From Blastococcus sp. TF02A-30 (GTDB lineage Bacteria; Actinomycetota; Actinomycetes; Mycobacteriales; Geodermatophilaceae): a stretch of 64,000 bases of DNA. The notes under the pieces were generated by a model. It did not search any database. It was not told the DNA's origin and saw only the letters and a list, made by a program, of their open reading frames with translations. Below, piece by piece: positions 17,061 through 27,489 of this stretch. The first letter of the stretch is position 1; each line of letters begins with the position of its first letter. Both the position numbers and the translations under genes were made by a program. The stretch is taken from contig NZ_QOHJ01000008.1 in assembly GCF_003319185.1 (NCBI RefSeq), forward strand, positions 62,001 through 126,000, written 5' to 3'.

Positions 17061-17657
17061 GTGACCCGACGGCCTCCGCTGCGAGACCTCTATGCAACCG
17101 ATTTCGCGGCAGCCTGTGCGGAGATGGCCGAGGCCGTAGCGCAATTTGAGCCGGATCTCGTCGTCGGCATCGAGACCGGTGGGGCCCGTGTAGCGGAGGC
17201 CATGGTCGATGGATTGGGTTCGCCGCAACTCGTGGGAGTCCGTGTCCAGCGCCCTGCCACCAAGCTGAAGTCTCGGATGTCCCTCGGCCGCCTTTTCAGC
17301 AGATTGCCGCGCGGTGTGGTGGACCTTCTTCGTTGGGCCGAGGTCGAGATGCGTGAGGCAACGCTGCGCAGCCAGGGTTCGTCGGTGGAGTCGGGGGCCC
17401 GCGCGTTGCTCGCAACGTCCGCATTGCAGGATGCCGCCACCGGGGCCCGGCGCGTTCTCATCGTCGACGACACCATCGATTCCGGTCGCACGCTATCCGT
17501 CGTCAAGCGCGCGGTAGAGCTGGCCGAACCGGCGGCGGAGATCCGGACCGCGGTTCTCGCCTCTACATGGCGGCGACCGCCCGTTCAGCCGGATTACTGC
17601 CTCTACGGTCGCTGCCTACTCCGCATGCCTTGGAGCTTCGATGCTGAGCGGCCCTGA
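17061..17657 (+). CDS. Type I phosphoribosyltransferase, probable polysaccharide ribosylation enzyme
   Basis: 198 residues. It has the PRPP-binding loop RVLIVDDTIDSGRTLS and an N-terminal pyrophosphate loop VVGIETGGARVAEAMV, the two hallmarks of type I PRTases (ComF/purine-salvage fold). The protein is not close to hypoxanthine, orotate or adenine PRTases by any motif I can see. The downstream HAD phosphatase gene overlaps it by 17 bp, and both sit in a polysaccharide locus. A PRPP-dependent transferase followed by a HAD phosphatase is the two-step route now known to install ribofuranose in some Gram-negative O antigens and capsules, so I infer transfer of 5-phosphoribosyl to the glycan. Confidence 0.8.
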   Translation: MTRRPPLRDLYATDFAAACAEMAEAVAQFEPDLVVGIETGGARVAEAMVDGLGSPQLVGVRVQRPATKLKSRMSLGRLFSRLPRGVVDLLRWAEVEMREATLRSQGSSVESGARALLATSALQDAATGARRVLIVDDTIDSGRTLSVVKRAVELAEPAAEIRTAVLASTWRRPPVQPDYCLYGRCLLRMPWSFDAERP

Positions 17658-18240
17658 GGTTCCGGTGCTCGCGTGCGATCTGGACGAGACTCTGCTGCGC
17701 GTCAACACCTTCCCCGCGTTCGTGCGTTTCGCTCTCCGGCAGTCGCTCGTCGAGCGGGACGTTGTGGCGTGGACGACGCTCGTCTCCGCCGTCATCAAGC
17801 GAAAGTTGCTGCGTGGTTCGCACGTGGCATTCAAGGCCACCGTTCATGGCGTCGGCCGTCGCCTGGCGCTCACCGCCGTCGCGGAATGGGCGGACGGCAT
17901 GGTGCAGTCGCACCTCAATGCCGACGTGCACCGCCTGGTGAGGAGCTGGCGGGGCGATACCGTGCTGGTCACTGCGGCACCGAGCATCTATGCCGATCTG
18001 ATCGGCGCCCAGGTTGGATTCACCCTGGTGCAGGCCAGCGATCACCGTGCCGGGGAGTACGTGGAGAACGTGCATGCCCGAAAGGCGGATTGCCTGAAGC
18101 AGGTGCTGACCGGGCCGCTGCAGTGTGCGATCACCGACGATCCCCGGTTGGACGGTCCGCTGCTGGCATTGGCCGTCGAGCCTCTGATCGTGGACGAGGC
18201 TGGAGCGGTGAATCCCTACGTCGGTCCGGTGCGGGCGTAG
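17641..18240 (+). CDS. HAD-superfamily phosphatase paired with the phosphoribosyltransferase
   Basis: 199 residues. Motif I LACDLDETLL (nucleophile Asp and acid/base Asp), motif II VLVTAAPS, the motif III Lys in ARKADCLKQ and motif IV CAITDDPRLDGPLL are all present, so catalysis should be intact. The helical cap between motifs I and II (about residues 20-100) is of the C1/phosphoserine-phosphatase kind. It overlaps the phosphoribosyltransferase gene by 17 bp and is probably co-translated; I infer that it removes the 5-phosphate from a newly added ribofuranose. It could instead act on a soluble metabolite. Confidence 0.82.
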   Translation: MLSGPEVPVLACDLDETLLRVNTFPAFVRFALRQSLVERDVVAWTTLVSAVIKRKLLRGSHVAFKATVHGVGRRLALTAVAEWADGMVQSHLNADVHRLVRSWRGDTVLVTAAPSIYADLIGAQVGFTLVQASDHRAGEYVENVHARKADCLKQVLTGPLQCAITDDPRLDGPLLALAVEPLIVDEAGAVNPYVGPVRA

Positions 18241-18345
18241 CTCACGACCGGCTGCTTGGAGTCCGATCCCGACGAGGTCAGTGAGTCTCGTTACAGGCAC
18301 GCTTGAGTCTGGGCCTGTCGTCACAGAAAGTAGTTATCCGACAGC

Positions 18346-18377
18346 CCGGAACCTCTTCCGCGGTGCATAGGTTCCGG
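18346..18377. promoter_or_regulatory. Inverted repeat in the leader of the initiating transferase gene
   Basis: Perfect 9-bp arms CCGGAACCT (18346-18354) and AGGTTCCGG (18369-18377) with a 14-base spacer, about 90 bp before the start at 18465, in the 224-bp gap after the HAD gene. It could be an operator for a dimeric regulator or an RNA hairpin terminating upstream transcription; it lacks a T-rich tail. Confidence 0.4.
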
Positions 18378-18464
18378 TACGGTCAGCCCGCTGCCTCGAT
18401 CGCTTCGTCACCAAAGTTACGGTGAGTCACCTGCAGGGCGGCCACGGGGAGGGTAGGGATCGCC

Positions 18465-19967
18465 ATGTTCGGGATAGACCTGGTCAGCAGCCGTACTTCA
18501 CGTGCTGAGCCGTCGGTGCGCTCGTCCGAGAGCGAGGCGCATGGGGAGGGGGCGGGCACACACCGCGGTTGGCGGAAGGCCTACGTCAAGAGTCTCATGG
18601 TGGCCGACATCCTCTGTGCGGTCGTAGCCGGCTTGGCGGCCTACCTCATCCGCTTCGGAGCGAATGCTGGAACCCCGGTCAGGACCTCCCTCCTGCCCGT
18701 TCTCCTGCTCCCTTTGGTGTGGGGTGCGGCCATGCTCGTCAGTCGCGCCTACGAGCAGCGGTACCTCTGGTTGGGCCCCGAGGAGTTCCGGCGTGTCTTC
18801 AACGCCGCGGCGATGTTGCTCGCTGCGTTGGGAACCATCTCGTGGGCGTTCAAGCTCGAGTTGGCCCGTGGTTTTGTCGTGGTCGCCGTTCCGCTCGCGG
18901 CGTTGCTCACCCTGCTCCAGCGCTATGGGCAGCGGCGATTGCTGCATGCAGGGCGTCGGCGTGGCAATTTCCAGCAGACGATGATGATCGTGGGACACCG
19001 AAGCGCCGTCGCCGCGCTCCGGGAGCAGATCGATCGAGAAGCGCATCACGGCTATCGGGTCGTTGGCTGCTGCTTGCCGGATGGCCATGCCCTGGACAAC
19101 GCGGAGGCGTTCGATGGCATCCCGGTGCTCGGATCCCTCGACGATGTGGCTGCCATGGTTCGCGAGCACCAGGTCGACGCTGTGGCTGTGATGCCATGTC
19201 CCGAGTTGGACGGGCCCACGCTTCGGCGGCTCGGTTGGGACCTCGAGAAAACGCGTGCGGAGTTGCTTCTTGCCCCCGCTGTGACGGATGTCGTCGGCTC
19301 ACGGGTCAGCATCCGTCCAGTGTGCGGCCTGCCCTTGCTGCACATGGAGCGGCCGGAATTGACCGGTGTACGCCGGCTGACGAAGGAACTCTTCGATCGT
19401 TCGGCTGCATTCGCGGGAATTCTCCTGCTGATGCCCGTTCTCCTCGGCTTGGCCGTCGCGGTCAAGAGCACCAGCCGAGGCCCGGTGCTTTACAAGCAGG
19501 AGCGTGTCGGGCGCGACGGCCGGACGTTCTCGATGCTGAAGTTCCGCAGCATGGTGGTCGACGCCGATCGCATGGTCGGCTCTCTGGTCGCCGAGAGCGA
19601 GGGGAACGAAGTCCTCTTCAAGATGAAAGCCGACCCGCGCGTCACGCGTGTCGGCAAGGTTCTCCGGCGCTACTCACTCGATGAACTTCCCCAGCTGATC
19701 AACGTGCTGCGCGGCGAGATGTCGCTCGTGGGGCCGCGGCCGCCGTTGCCTACGGAGGTCGAACGCTATGGGTTCGACATGCACCGGCGTTTCCTGGTGA
19801 AGCCGGGGCTCACCGGCCTGTGGCAGGTGAGCGGGCGGTCGGACCTGTCCTGGGACGACTCCGTGCGCATCGACGTCCGCTACGTCGAGAACTGGTCCCT
19901 GACCTTCGATTTCATGATCCTGTGGAAGACGCTGGGGGCTGTGCTCCGAGGCTCGGGTGCCTACTGA
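18465..19967 (+). CDS. Polyprenyl glycosylphosphotransferase (WbaP/CpsE type)
   Basis: 500 residues; ATG after GGGAGGGTAGGG. This integral membrane enzyme starts repeat-unit synthesis by moving a sugar-1-phosphate from a UDP-sugar to undecaprenyl phosphate. Four transmembrane helices lie at about residues 45-63, 78-92, 113-127 and 135-152, then a CoA-binding-like Rossmann domain, a membrane re-entrant helix (AAFAGILLLMPVLLGLAVAV) and the catalytic PGT domain: KSTSRGPVLYKQERVGR, SMLKFRSM, and RRYSLDELPQL with the Asp406-Glu407 dyad, then SLVGPRPPLP. Complete and apparently active; it begins locus-1 synthesis, probably with glucose or galactose. Confidence 0.92.
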   Translation: MFGIDLVSSRTSRAEPSVRSSESEAHGEGAGTHRGWRKAYVKSLMVADILCAVVAGLAAYLIRFGANAGTPVRTSLLPVLLLPLVWGAAMLVSRAYEQRYLWLGPEEFRRVFNAAAMLLAALGTISWAFKLELARGFVVVAVPLAALLTLLQRYGQRRLLHAGRRRGNFQQTMMIVGHRSAVAALREQIDREAHHGYRVVGCCLPDGHALDNAEAFDGIPVLGSLDDVAAMVREHQVDAVAVMPCPELDGPTLRRLGWDLEKTRAELLLAPAVTDVVGSRVSIRPVCGLPLLHMERPELTGVRRLTKELFDRSAAFAGILLLMPVLLGLAVAVKSTSRGPVLYKQERVGRDGRTFSMLKFRSMVVDADRMVGSLVAESEGNEVLFKMKADPRVTRVGKVLRRYSLDELPQLINVLRGEMSLVGPRPPLPTEVERYGFDMHRRFLVKPGLTGLWQVSGRSDLSWDDSVRIDVRYVENWSLTFDFMILWKTLGAVLRGSGAY

Positions 19968-19984
19968 CGGCACCATGCCTGCCG

Positions 19985-20580
19985 ATGGCAAGTCCTGAGC
20001 CGACGTCGTCGGCGTTCACCCTCCTGTGCGTCTGCACGGGCAGCATCTGCCCCTCTGCCTTCGCCGAGCGCCTGACCCGGGCCGTCCTGCAGGAGCTGAT
20101 GGGGAAGCGGGCGGCGACGGTTCGCGTCGCGAGTGCCGGCTGCCGCGCGGTGGTGAACGCGCCGATGCACGAGGACACCGCGGTGGTGCTCAAGGGCTAC
20201 GGCGCCGAGGCCGGCGACTTCCGTGCCCGTCCGCTCGACGAGCCGATCGCCGGCAGCACCGACCTGATGCTCACCATGACCCGCGCCCACCGCCGGCAGG
20301 TGCTCGAGCGCCCTCTCCGGGCTCTGCAGCGCACCTTCACCCTGCGGAGGCGGCCGACCTGCTGGCGTCCGTCCCCGAGCGGCCACCGGGCCCGGGCGCC
20401 GAGAACATGCGCCGGCTGGTCGCCGACCTGGCCGCCGCTCGGTCGCAACGGCAAGGCGGTGTGGACGACGACATCCGCGACCCCATCGGCGAGCCGTTGG
20501 AGGTGCACGAGGAGGTCGGCGAGCTGATCACGACGTCGCTGATCCCCCTGCTCCAGCGGCTCGCCGCGACCGTGAGCTGA
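19985..20580 (+). pseudogene. Tyrosine phosphatase paralogue: frameshifted and catalytically altered
   Basis: Paralogue of the phosphatase at 3936-4598. The catalytic loop reads CVCTGSICPS instead of CTGNICRS, so the essential Arg of C-x5-R is Pro. Around 20345 the sequence ACCCTGCGGAGG lacks one G relative to the intact copy (ACCCTGCGGGAGG), moving the rest (LASVPERPPG, DDDIRDPIGEPLEVHEEV) into another frame up to TGA 20578-20580. Two independent lesions indicate a genuine pseudogene rather than a single sequencing error. Confidence 0.85.
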
Positions 20581-20587
20581 GGTCCGC

Positions 20588-21705
20588 TCAGCGAGGGACG
20601 TCGGGAAGCGCCTGGTCGCCGAACTGCTCGGCGTTCTGCGTCAGCGAGTCGTTGCGCAGGTACTCCCACATCCGCTCGCCGGCGGTCGCGTCCAGGTAGA
20701 CGACGCTGGACGCACCCTCCCGGCCGGTGCCGAGCACGGGGGCCGGGAAGTACTCCACCTCGCTCGGCCGCACGTTGCGCATCGAGACGGCCAGCCCGAG
20801 CAGATCGGTGTTGCTCAGGGAGTCGTCCACCGTGACCGCGTCCGTGACGGCCCGCAGCGTCGAGTCCAGCCGGCCGGGGTTGCTGAAGGTGTTCGAGCTG
20901 AACAGTTTGCCGAACATCGCCTTGAGATACTGCTGCTGCCGCTTGACCCGGTCGAAGTCACCGCCCGGCAAGTCGTATCGCTGGCCGAAGTACCAGCGGG
21001 CCTGCTCGCCGTTCAGATGGTTGATGCCGGCCTTGGAGGTGTACGGCCCGTTCTGCGTGGTCTCGGCGACGACGACGTCGACGCCGCCCAGGTCATCGGT
21101 CATCTGGATCAAACCGTCGAAGTCGATGGCCATGTAGTGGTCGATGCGCACCTGGGTGAGCTGCTCGACAGTCTGGATGAGCAGCGTCGGCCCGCCGAAG
21201 GCGTAGGCAGCATTGATCTTGTTCATGCCGTGGCCGGGGATGTCGACCCACGAGTCGCGGGGGATCGAGATCAGCTGCGCGTGCTGCCGGTCGCCGGTGA
21301 ACCGGGCGATCATGATCGCGTCCGACCGTCCGCCCCGGTCTTCTCCTTCTCCGGCAGCGACGCGAGTGTCCGAGCCGACGAGCAGAAAGGTCACCGGGTC
21401 GTTGCGGCGGCCTGGGCAGGCGTGGTCGGGACGGGCCGGACGTCCTCGTCCAGCCCGTCGAAGACGTCGGCGACCCGGTCGACGTTGCCGACGTAGCGCT
21501 CGGTCAGGTACCAGAGCCCGCCACCGACGGCGAGGGCCAGCACGAGGGTGAGCACGCCGAGACCGGCGAGGACCCGGCGCAGCCGTCGCCGGTTGTCGCG
21601 CGGTGTCTCGTCGTCCGAGAAGGGGGAACCCTCGTCATCGGCGAGGAGCGGGCGGTAGCCCTCGGTGCCCTGCTGCGTGCCTGCGCGCTCGTCGGTGTTC
21701 ACCAC
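20588..21705 (-). pseudogene. LCP-family gene split by a one-base frameshift
   Basis: The 5' part (GTG at 21705 to TGA at 21391) encodes 104 residues: an acidic N-terminus and one transmembrane helix (VLAGLGVLTLVLALAVGGGL). The catalytic LCP domain continues in another frame from about 21394 (VTFLLVGSDTR, SDAIMIARF, SIPRDSWVDIPGHGMNK) to 20588. The intact paralogue at 2133 reads straight through the matching point. The downstream frame has its own GTG overlapping the upstream stop (GTGA), so reinitiation could still yield an unanchored catalytic domain, but loss of function is likelier. Convergent with the dead phosphatase gene, 7 bp away. Confidence 0.8.
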
Positions 21706-21800
21706 GACCCCCGTCTGCCGAACATCCGGGCCGAGGGTACGGGGAGGCCAGGCGGGCGACGGTGATCGTCACCCCGGCGGCGGAGACGTCAGCAGGCGCC

Positions 21801-21968
21801 TCAGCAGAGTGGGGCGGGAGCCTGGTCGCGCAAGTAGCGCTCCACATCCGACGTCCAGGCTGCCGGCCGGTCGGCCGCGTCAGCCAAGCGGATCCCCCTG
21901 CTCACGACCACCGCGAGACCGACGGCGAGCACAGCCCAGATCAGTCCGGTGATCAGCAACCAAGTCAT
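21801..21968 (-). CDS. Small single-span membrane protein (55 residues)
   Basis: ATG at 21968 preceded by GGAAGGGATC, a good ribosome site. The product begins MTWLLITGLIWAVLAVGLAV, a single transmembrane helix, followed by VVSRGIRLADAADRP and a short polar tail ending APLC. The helix-plus-GIRLAD segment closely resembles the first 30 residues of the membrane protein at 28144 and, more loosely, the small proteins at 32419-32769 and 43011-43211. The function is unknown. It lies divergent from ugd and upstream of the split LCP gene on the same strand. Confidence 0.65.
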   Translation of the reverse strand: MTWLLITGLIWAVLAVGLAVVVSRGIRLADAADRPAAWTSDVERYLRDQAPAPLC

Positions 21969-22186
21969 GATCCCTTCCTACGGGTCGTGTCGTGATCCTC
22001 AGTGATCCGACGCGGGCAGAAAGTGACGAACTCGTCCGGGCGCTCTGACATGCCGGATGTGCCGCAGAGTGGCGCTACAGAAACCGGTCCGCTACATCGC
22101 ACGCCGGAGGAGGCTTCCGGAGGCGCGACCACGCTGTGCGTGATCCACTTCGAGGGCGAAGTGGTGCCGAGTGCCCGGAGGGTGAC

Positions 22187-23506
22187 ATGCGGATCTCCGT
22201 CATCGGCTGCGGCTACCTCGGAGCCGTGCACGCGGCCTCGCTGGTGGAGCTGGGGCACGAGGTCGTCGGCATCGACGTCGACGACCGGAAGGTCCGGGCC
22301 CTGTGCGACGGCCGGGCGCCCTTCTACGAGCCCGACTTCCAGGAGCTGCTCGCGCAGAGCCTGATTTCGGGCCGGCTGACCTTCAGCACCGATGTGGCCG
22401 ACGCTGCAGGTGCGCGGGTCCACTTCGTCTGCGTGGGAACCCCGCAGAAGCACGGCGAGTACGCCGCGGATCTCCGCTTCGTCCAGGCGGCCGCCGAGTC
22501 GCTGCTCGAGGTCGTCGAGCCCGGCGACCTCGTCGTGGGGAAGTCGACCGTCCCGGTGGGAACGGCGGCCGGGCTGTCGCAGATGTTCGGGGAGAAGGTC
22601 CCGGGCACGCTCGTCGCCTGGAACCCCGAGTTCCTCCGCGAAGGATTCGCGGTGCGCGACACCCTCTACCCCGACCGTCTCGTCTACGGCGTCCCCGACG
22701 GTGCGGACGGAGAGCGGATCACCGGGGTCCTCGATGAGGTCTACGCCCGGATCGTCGGACGCGGAGTGCCGAAGGTGGTCACCGACTACGCCACGGCCGA
22801 GATGGTCAAGACGGCCGCCAACTCCTTCCTCGCCACGAAGATCTCCTTCATCAACGCGATGGCCGAGCTGTGCGAGGCGACGGGCGCGGACGTGAAGCAG
22901 CTCGCCGACGCGATCGGCTACGACGATCGCATTGGCCGGAAGTTCCTCAACGCCGGGCTCGGCTTCGGCGGCGGCTGCCTACCCAAGGACATCCGCGCAT
23001 TCATGGCGCGGGCCGGGGAGCTGGGGGCTGACCAGGCGCTGACGTTCCTGCGCGAGGTGGACAACATCAACATGCGCCGCCGGATCCGGATGGTGGAGCT
23101 GGCCCGGGAGGTCTGCGACGGGTCGCTGCTGGGCAAGCGGGTCGCCGTCCTGGGGGCGGCGTTCAAGCCCGATAGCGACGACATCCGCGACTCCCCGGCG
23201 CTCAACGTCGCCGCGCAGCTGCAGCTGCAGGGCGCCGTCGTCCGCGTCACCGACCCGGCGGCGATCGAGAACAGCCGCCGCGAGTGGCCGCACCTCGACT
23301 TCGCCGAGACTCCCGAAGAAGCCGCCGAGCGGGCCGACGCCGTTCTGGTGCTCACCGAGTGGAAGCAGTACCGGGCGCTCGACCCGGTCGAGTTCGGCAA
23401 ACACGTCGCCCAGAAGCGGGTGCTCGACGGCCGCAACGCGCTCTCGCGCACCGCGTGGACCGAGGCAGGCTGGACCTACCGGGCCCTGGGCCGCCGCGCC
23501 GGCTGA
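22187..23506 (+). CDS. ugd: UDP-glucose 6-dehydrogenase, copy B
   Basis: 439 residues, oxidising UDP-glucose to UDP-glucuronate with two NAD+. ATG at 22187 with GGAGGG upstream. N-terminal NAD-binding RISVIGCGYLGAVHA; central helix with Lys208 (TAEMVKTAANSFLATK); the catalytic Cys264 in GFGGGCLPKDI; and the C-terminal UDP-binding part LGAAFKPDSDDIRDSP. Same length as, and highly similar to, copy C at 57718; a deleted copy A remains at 4594-5067, with which it shares even its leader sequence. A broken ydcF-type gene follows at 23961, mirroring the ugd-ydcF pair at 57718-59635. Provides UDP-glucuronate for locus 1, possibly through PssDE. Confidence 0.95.
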   Translation: MRISVIGCGYLGAVHAASLVELGHEVVGIDVDDRKVRALCDGRAPFYEPDFQELLAQSLISGRLTFSTDVADAAGARVHFVCVGTPQKHGEYAADLRFVQAAAESLLEVVEPGDLVVGKSTVPVGTAAGLSQMFGEKVPGTLVAWNPEFLREGFAVRDTLYPDRLVYGVPDGADGERITGVLDEVYARIVGRGVPKVVTDYATAEMVKTAANSFLATKISFINAMAELCEATGADVKQLADAIGYDDRIGRKFLNAGLGFGGGCLPKDIRAFMARAGELGADQALTFLREVDNINMRRRIRMVELAREVCDGSLLGKRVAVLGAAFKPDSDDIRDSPALNVAAQLQLQGAVVRVTDPAAIENSRREWPHLDFAETPEEAAERADAVLVLTEWKQYRALDPVEFGKHVAQKRVLDGRNALSRTAWTEAGWTYRALGRRAG

Positions 23507-23515
23507 GCAGGGAGC

Positions 23516-23674
23516 TCAGAGCCCCGGCCGCGCCTGCCCGCAGCGGCACGAGTAGATGCCTGCGTTCCCGAGCAGGTCCTCCCTGGCCCAGCGGAACCAG
23601 TGGACGTGATGGCTCCGGACCGGTCGCAGCAGCACGCCGACAACGGTTCGAGGGCGGGCCAACCGCATCCGCAT
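23516..23674 (-). CDS. Possible small basic protein with a C-terminal CRCG motif (52 residues)
   Basis: An open frame on the minus strand from ATG 23674 (AGGA nine bases upstream) to TGA 23516-23518. The N-terminal half is basic with a short hydrophobic stretch (TVVGVLLRPV); the C-terminal half reads HHVHWFRWAREDLLGNAG then IYSCRCGQARPGL. The ordered, tryptophan-rich composition and Cys-x-Cys end do not look like random antisense sequence, and the stop is 10 bp from the convergent ugd stop. I do not recognise a function. It lies in the 454-bp gap between ugd and the broken ydcF-type gene. Confidence 0.4.
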   Translation of the reverse strand: MRMRLARPRTVVGVLLRPVRSHHVHWFRWAREDLLGNAGIYSCRCGQARPGL

Positions 23675-23960
23675 CGCACGCCATCCTTCGGGAGCCCGTG
23701 TTGCCGTACGAGGCTGCTACCCCGCATCCGACAGCAGGCAGCGTCGCGGCGGTAGACATTTCGGCTCGGCGGTCGGCGCTGGGACTGCTGCGCGGCCCGG
23801 GGGGCGTGGGACGGGACGGCACCACCGGGCCGCCGAGGTTCCGCTCGCTGTGCGCGCCGCCCGTCCCGTGTCTTCGCAGCCACACTGTGACGTTGCGGTC
23901 ACGAAGGGTGCCGAGCGTCTCCAGCTGGCGCCCTCGACCCTGCCGCGTCCCCGGCCGGCC

Positions 23961-26546
<2,586 letters not shown>

Positions 26547-26683
26547 CCTGCGCGGTTGTACCCCCGGTGAGGCACACCGCGGGGGCTGCGCCCGGTAGTT
26601 CCGGACCCATACGTTCCACTCGCTGCACCACGGTCCGCCCGCTCCCGGGCGGACCCGGCTCCGGGCGGCAGAACGGGGACGAC

Positions 26684-26812
26684 ATGGCGGTGCAGGACGA
26701 GGTCGCGGCGGTCGAGTTCTACGAGGAGACCGGGCTCTCCGCCGACGAGATCCGCGCGGCCCGCCGGGCCCTCGACGCCGAACGTCGCGCGCGGTCCACC
26801 GACCGGCAGTAG
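26684..26812 (+). CDS. Small acidic helical protein (42 residues)
   Basis: ATG at 26684 after ACGGGGACGAC. Encodes MAVQDEVAAVEFYEETGLSA followed by DEIRAARRALDAERRARSTD, i.e. two charged amphipathic helices with no membrane segment. The second half resembles short actinobacterial proteins of unknown role. The gene ends 3 bases before the strong hairpin at 26816-26860, the normal position for a terminator, which supports expression. I do not recognise a function. Confidence 0.55.
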   Translation: MAVQDEVAAVEFYEETGLSADEIRAARRALDAERRARSTDRQ

Positions 26813-26815
26813 CCC

Positions 26816-26860
26816 GGACCGGGACCGGCCGGCCCTGACCCCGCCGGCCGGTCCCGGTCC
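26816..26860. terminator. Strong bidirectional hairpin terminator
   Basis: Perfect 17-bp stem (26816-26832 paired with 26844-26860) with an 11-base loop, between the plus-strand small gene (stop at 26812) and the convergent minus-strand regulator (stop at 26861). No T-tract, as is usual in high-GC actinomycetes. Confidence 0.8.
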
Positions 26861-27427
26861 TCACCCCCAGGCGCCCTCCGACGGCGGGGCGAGCAGCCCG
26901 TCCTCCACCGCCCGCACGTAGAGATCGCGGCGCGTGGGGGCCGGGCGCCCGGCCTGGGCGTACTTCGCCCGCACCCGCCGCAGGTGGGTCTTGACCGTCT
27001 CGGCGTCCAAGCCCAGCCGCCGGGCGATCGTCGGCACCAGGTCGCTGCCCGACACGTAGGCGAGCAGCACCTCCCGCTGGCGCGGTGCGAGCCTCGGCCG
27101 CACCGGCGCCGGGGTCGGCTCCCCGGCGGCCGCCGTCCGCACGACGGCGACCGGGTCCCCGCCCGGCGGCAGCACCGCCACCGCGCAGCCCCGCTCCCGC
27201 AGCCGCGCCGCGATCGCGGGGGGCGGCGGCTCGGCGCACAGGCAGACGTCGACCCGTGTGCCGAGCACGGCGAGCAGCTCGGCGGACTCCGCCCAGGCGA
27301 CCGCGTCGGCACCGTCCAGGGCGCGCAGGGCCGTGGCCAGGGAACGGCGGCGCCCCTCGTCGGCGGCCACGACGGCGATGCGCAGCCGCGCGCCGCCGTC
27401 CCCTTCCGGCCCCCGCCCGTGCCTCAT
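26861..27427 (-). CDS. LuxR-type transcriptional regulator with a pseudo-receiver domain
   Basis: 188 residues. The N-terminal ~100 residues look like a response-regulator receiver (LRIAVVAADEGRRRSLATAL) but the phosphoacceptor region is VDVCLCAEPP, without an Asp at the usual position after the third strand, so phosphorylation is unlikely. Residues ~112-165 are a LuxR/NarL helix-turn-helix (LAPRQREVLLAYVSGSDLVP, then IARRLGLDAETVKTHLRRVR). ATG at 27427 is preferred over a longer frame. Divergent from the gene at 27490 (62-bp gap), which it may control. Confidence 0.8.
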   Translation of the reverse strand: MRHGRGPEGDGGARLRIAVVAADEGRRRSLATALRALDGADAVAWAESAELLAVLGTRVDVCLCAEPPPPAIAARLRERGCAVAVLPPGGDPVAVVRTAAAGEPTPAPVRPRLAPRQREVLLAYVSGSDLVPTIARRLGLDAETVKTHLRRVRAKYAQAGRPAPTRRDLYVRAVEDGLLAPPSEGAWG

Positions 27428-27489
27428 CCCCGGTACCGTGCCACCGCGAACCCGGGCATGCACCCCGCTCTTCCCAGGACGGAGGCGTC

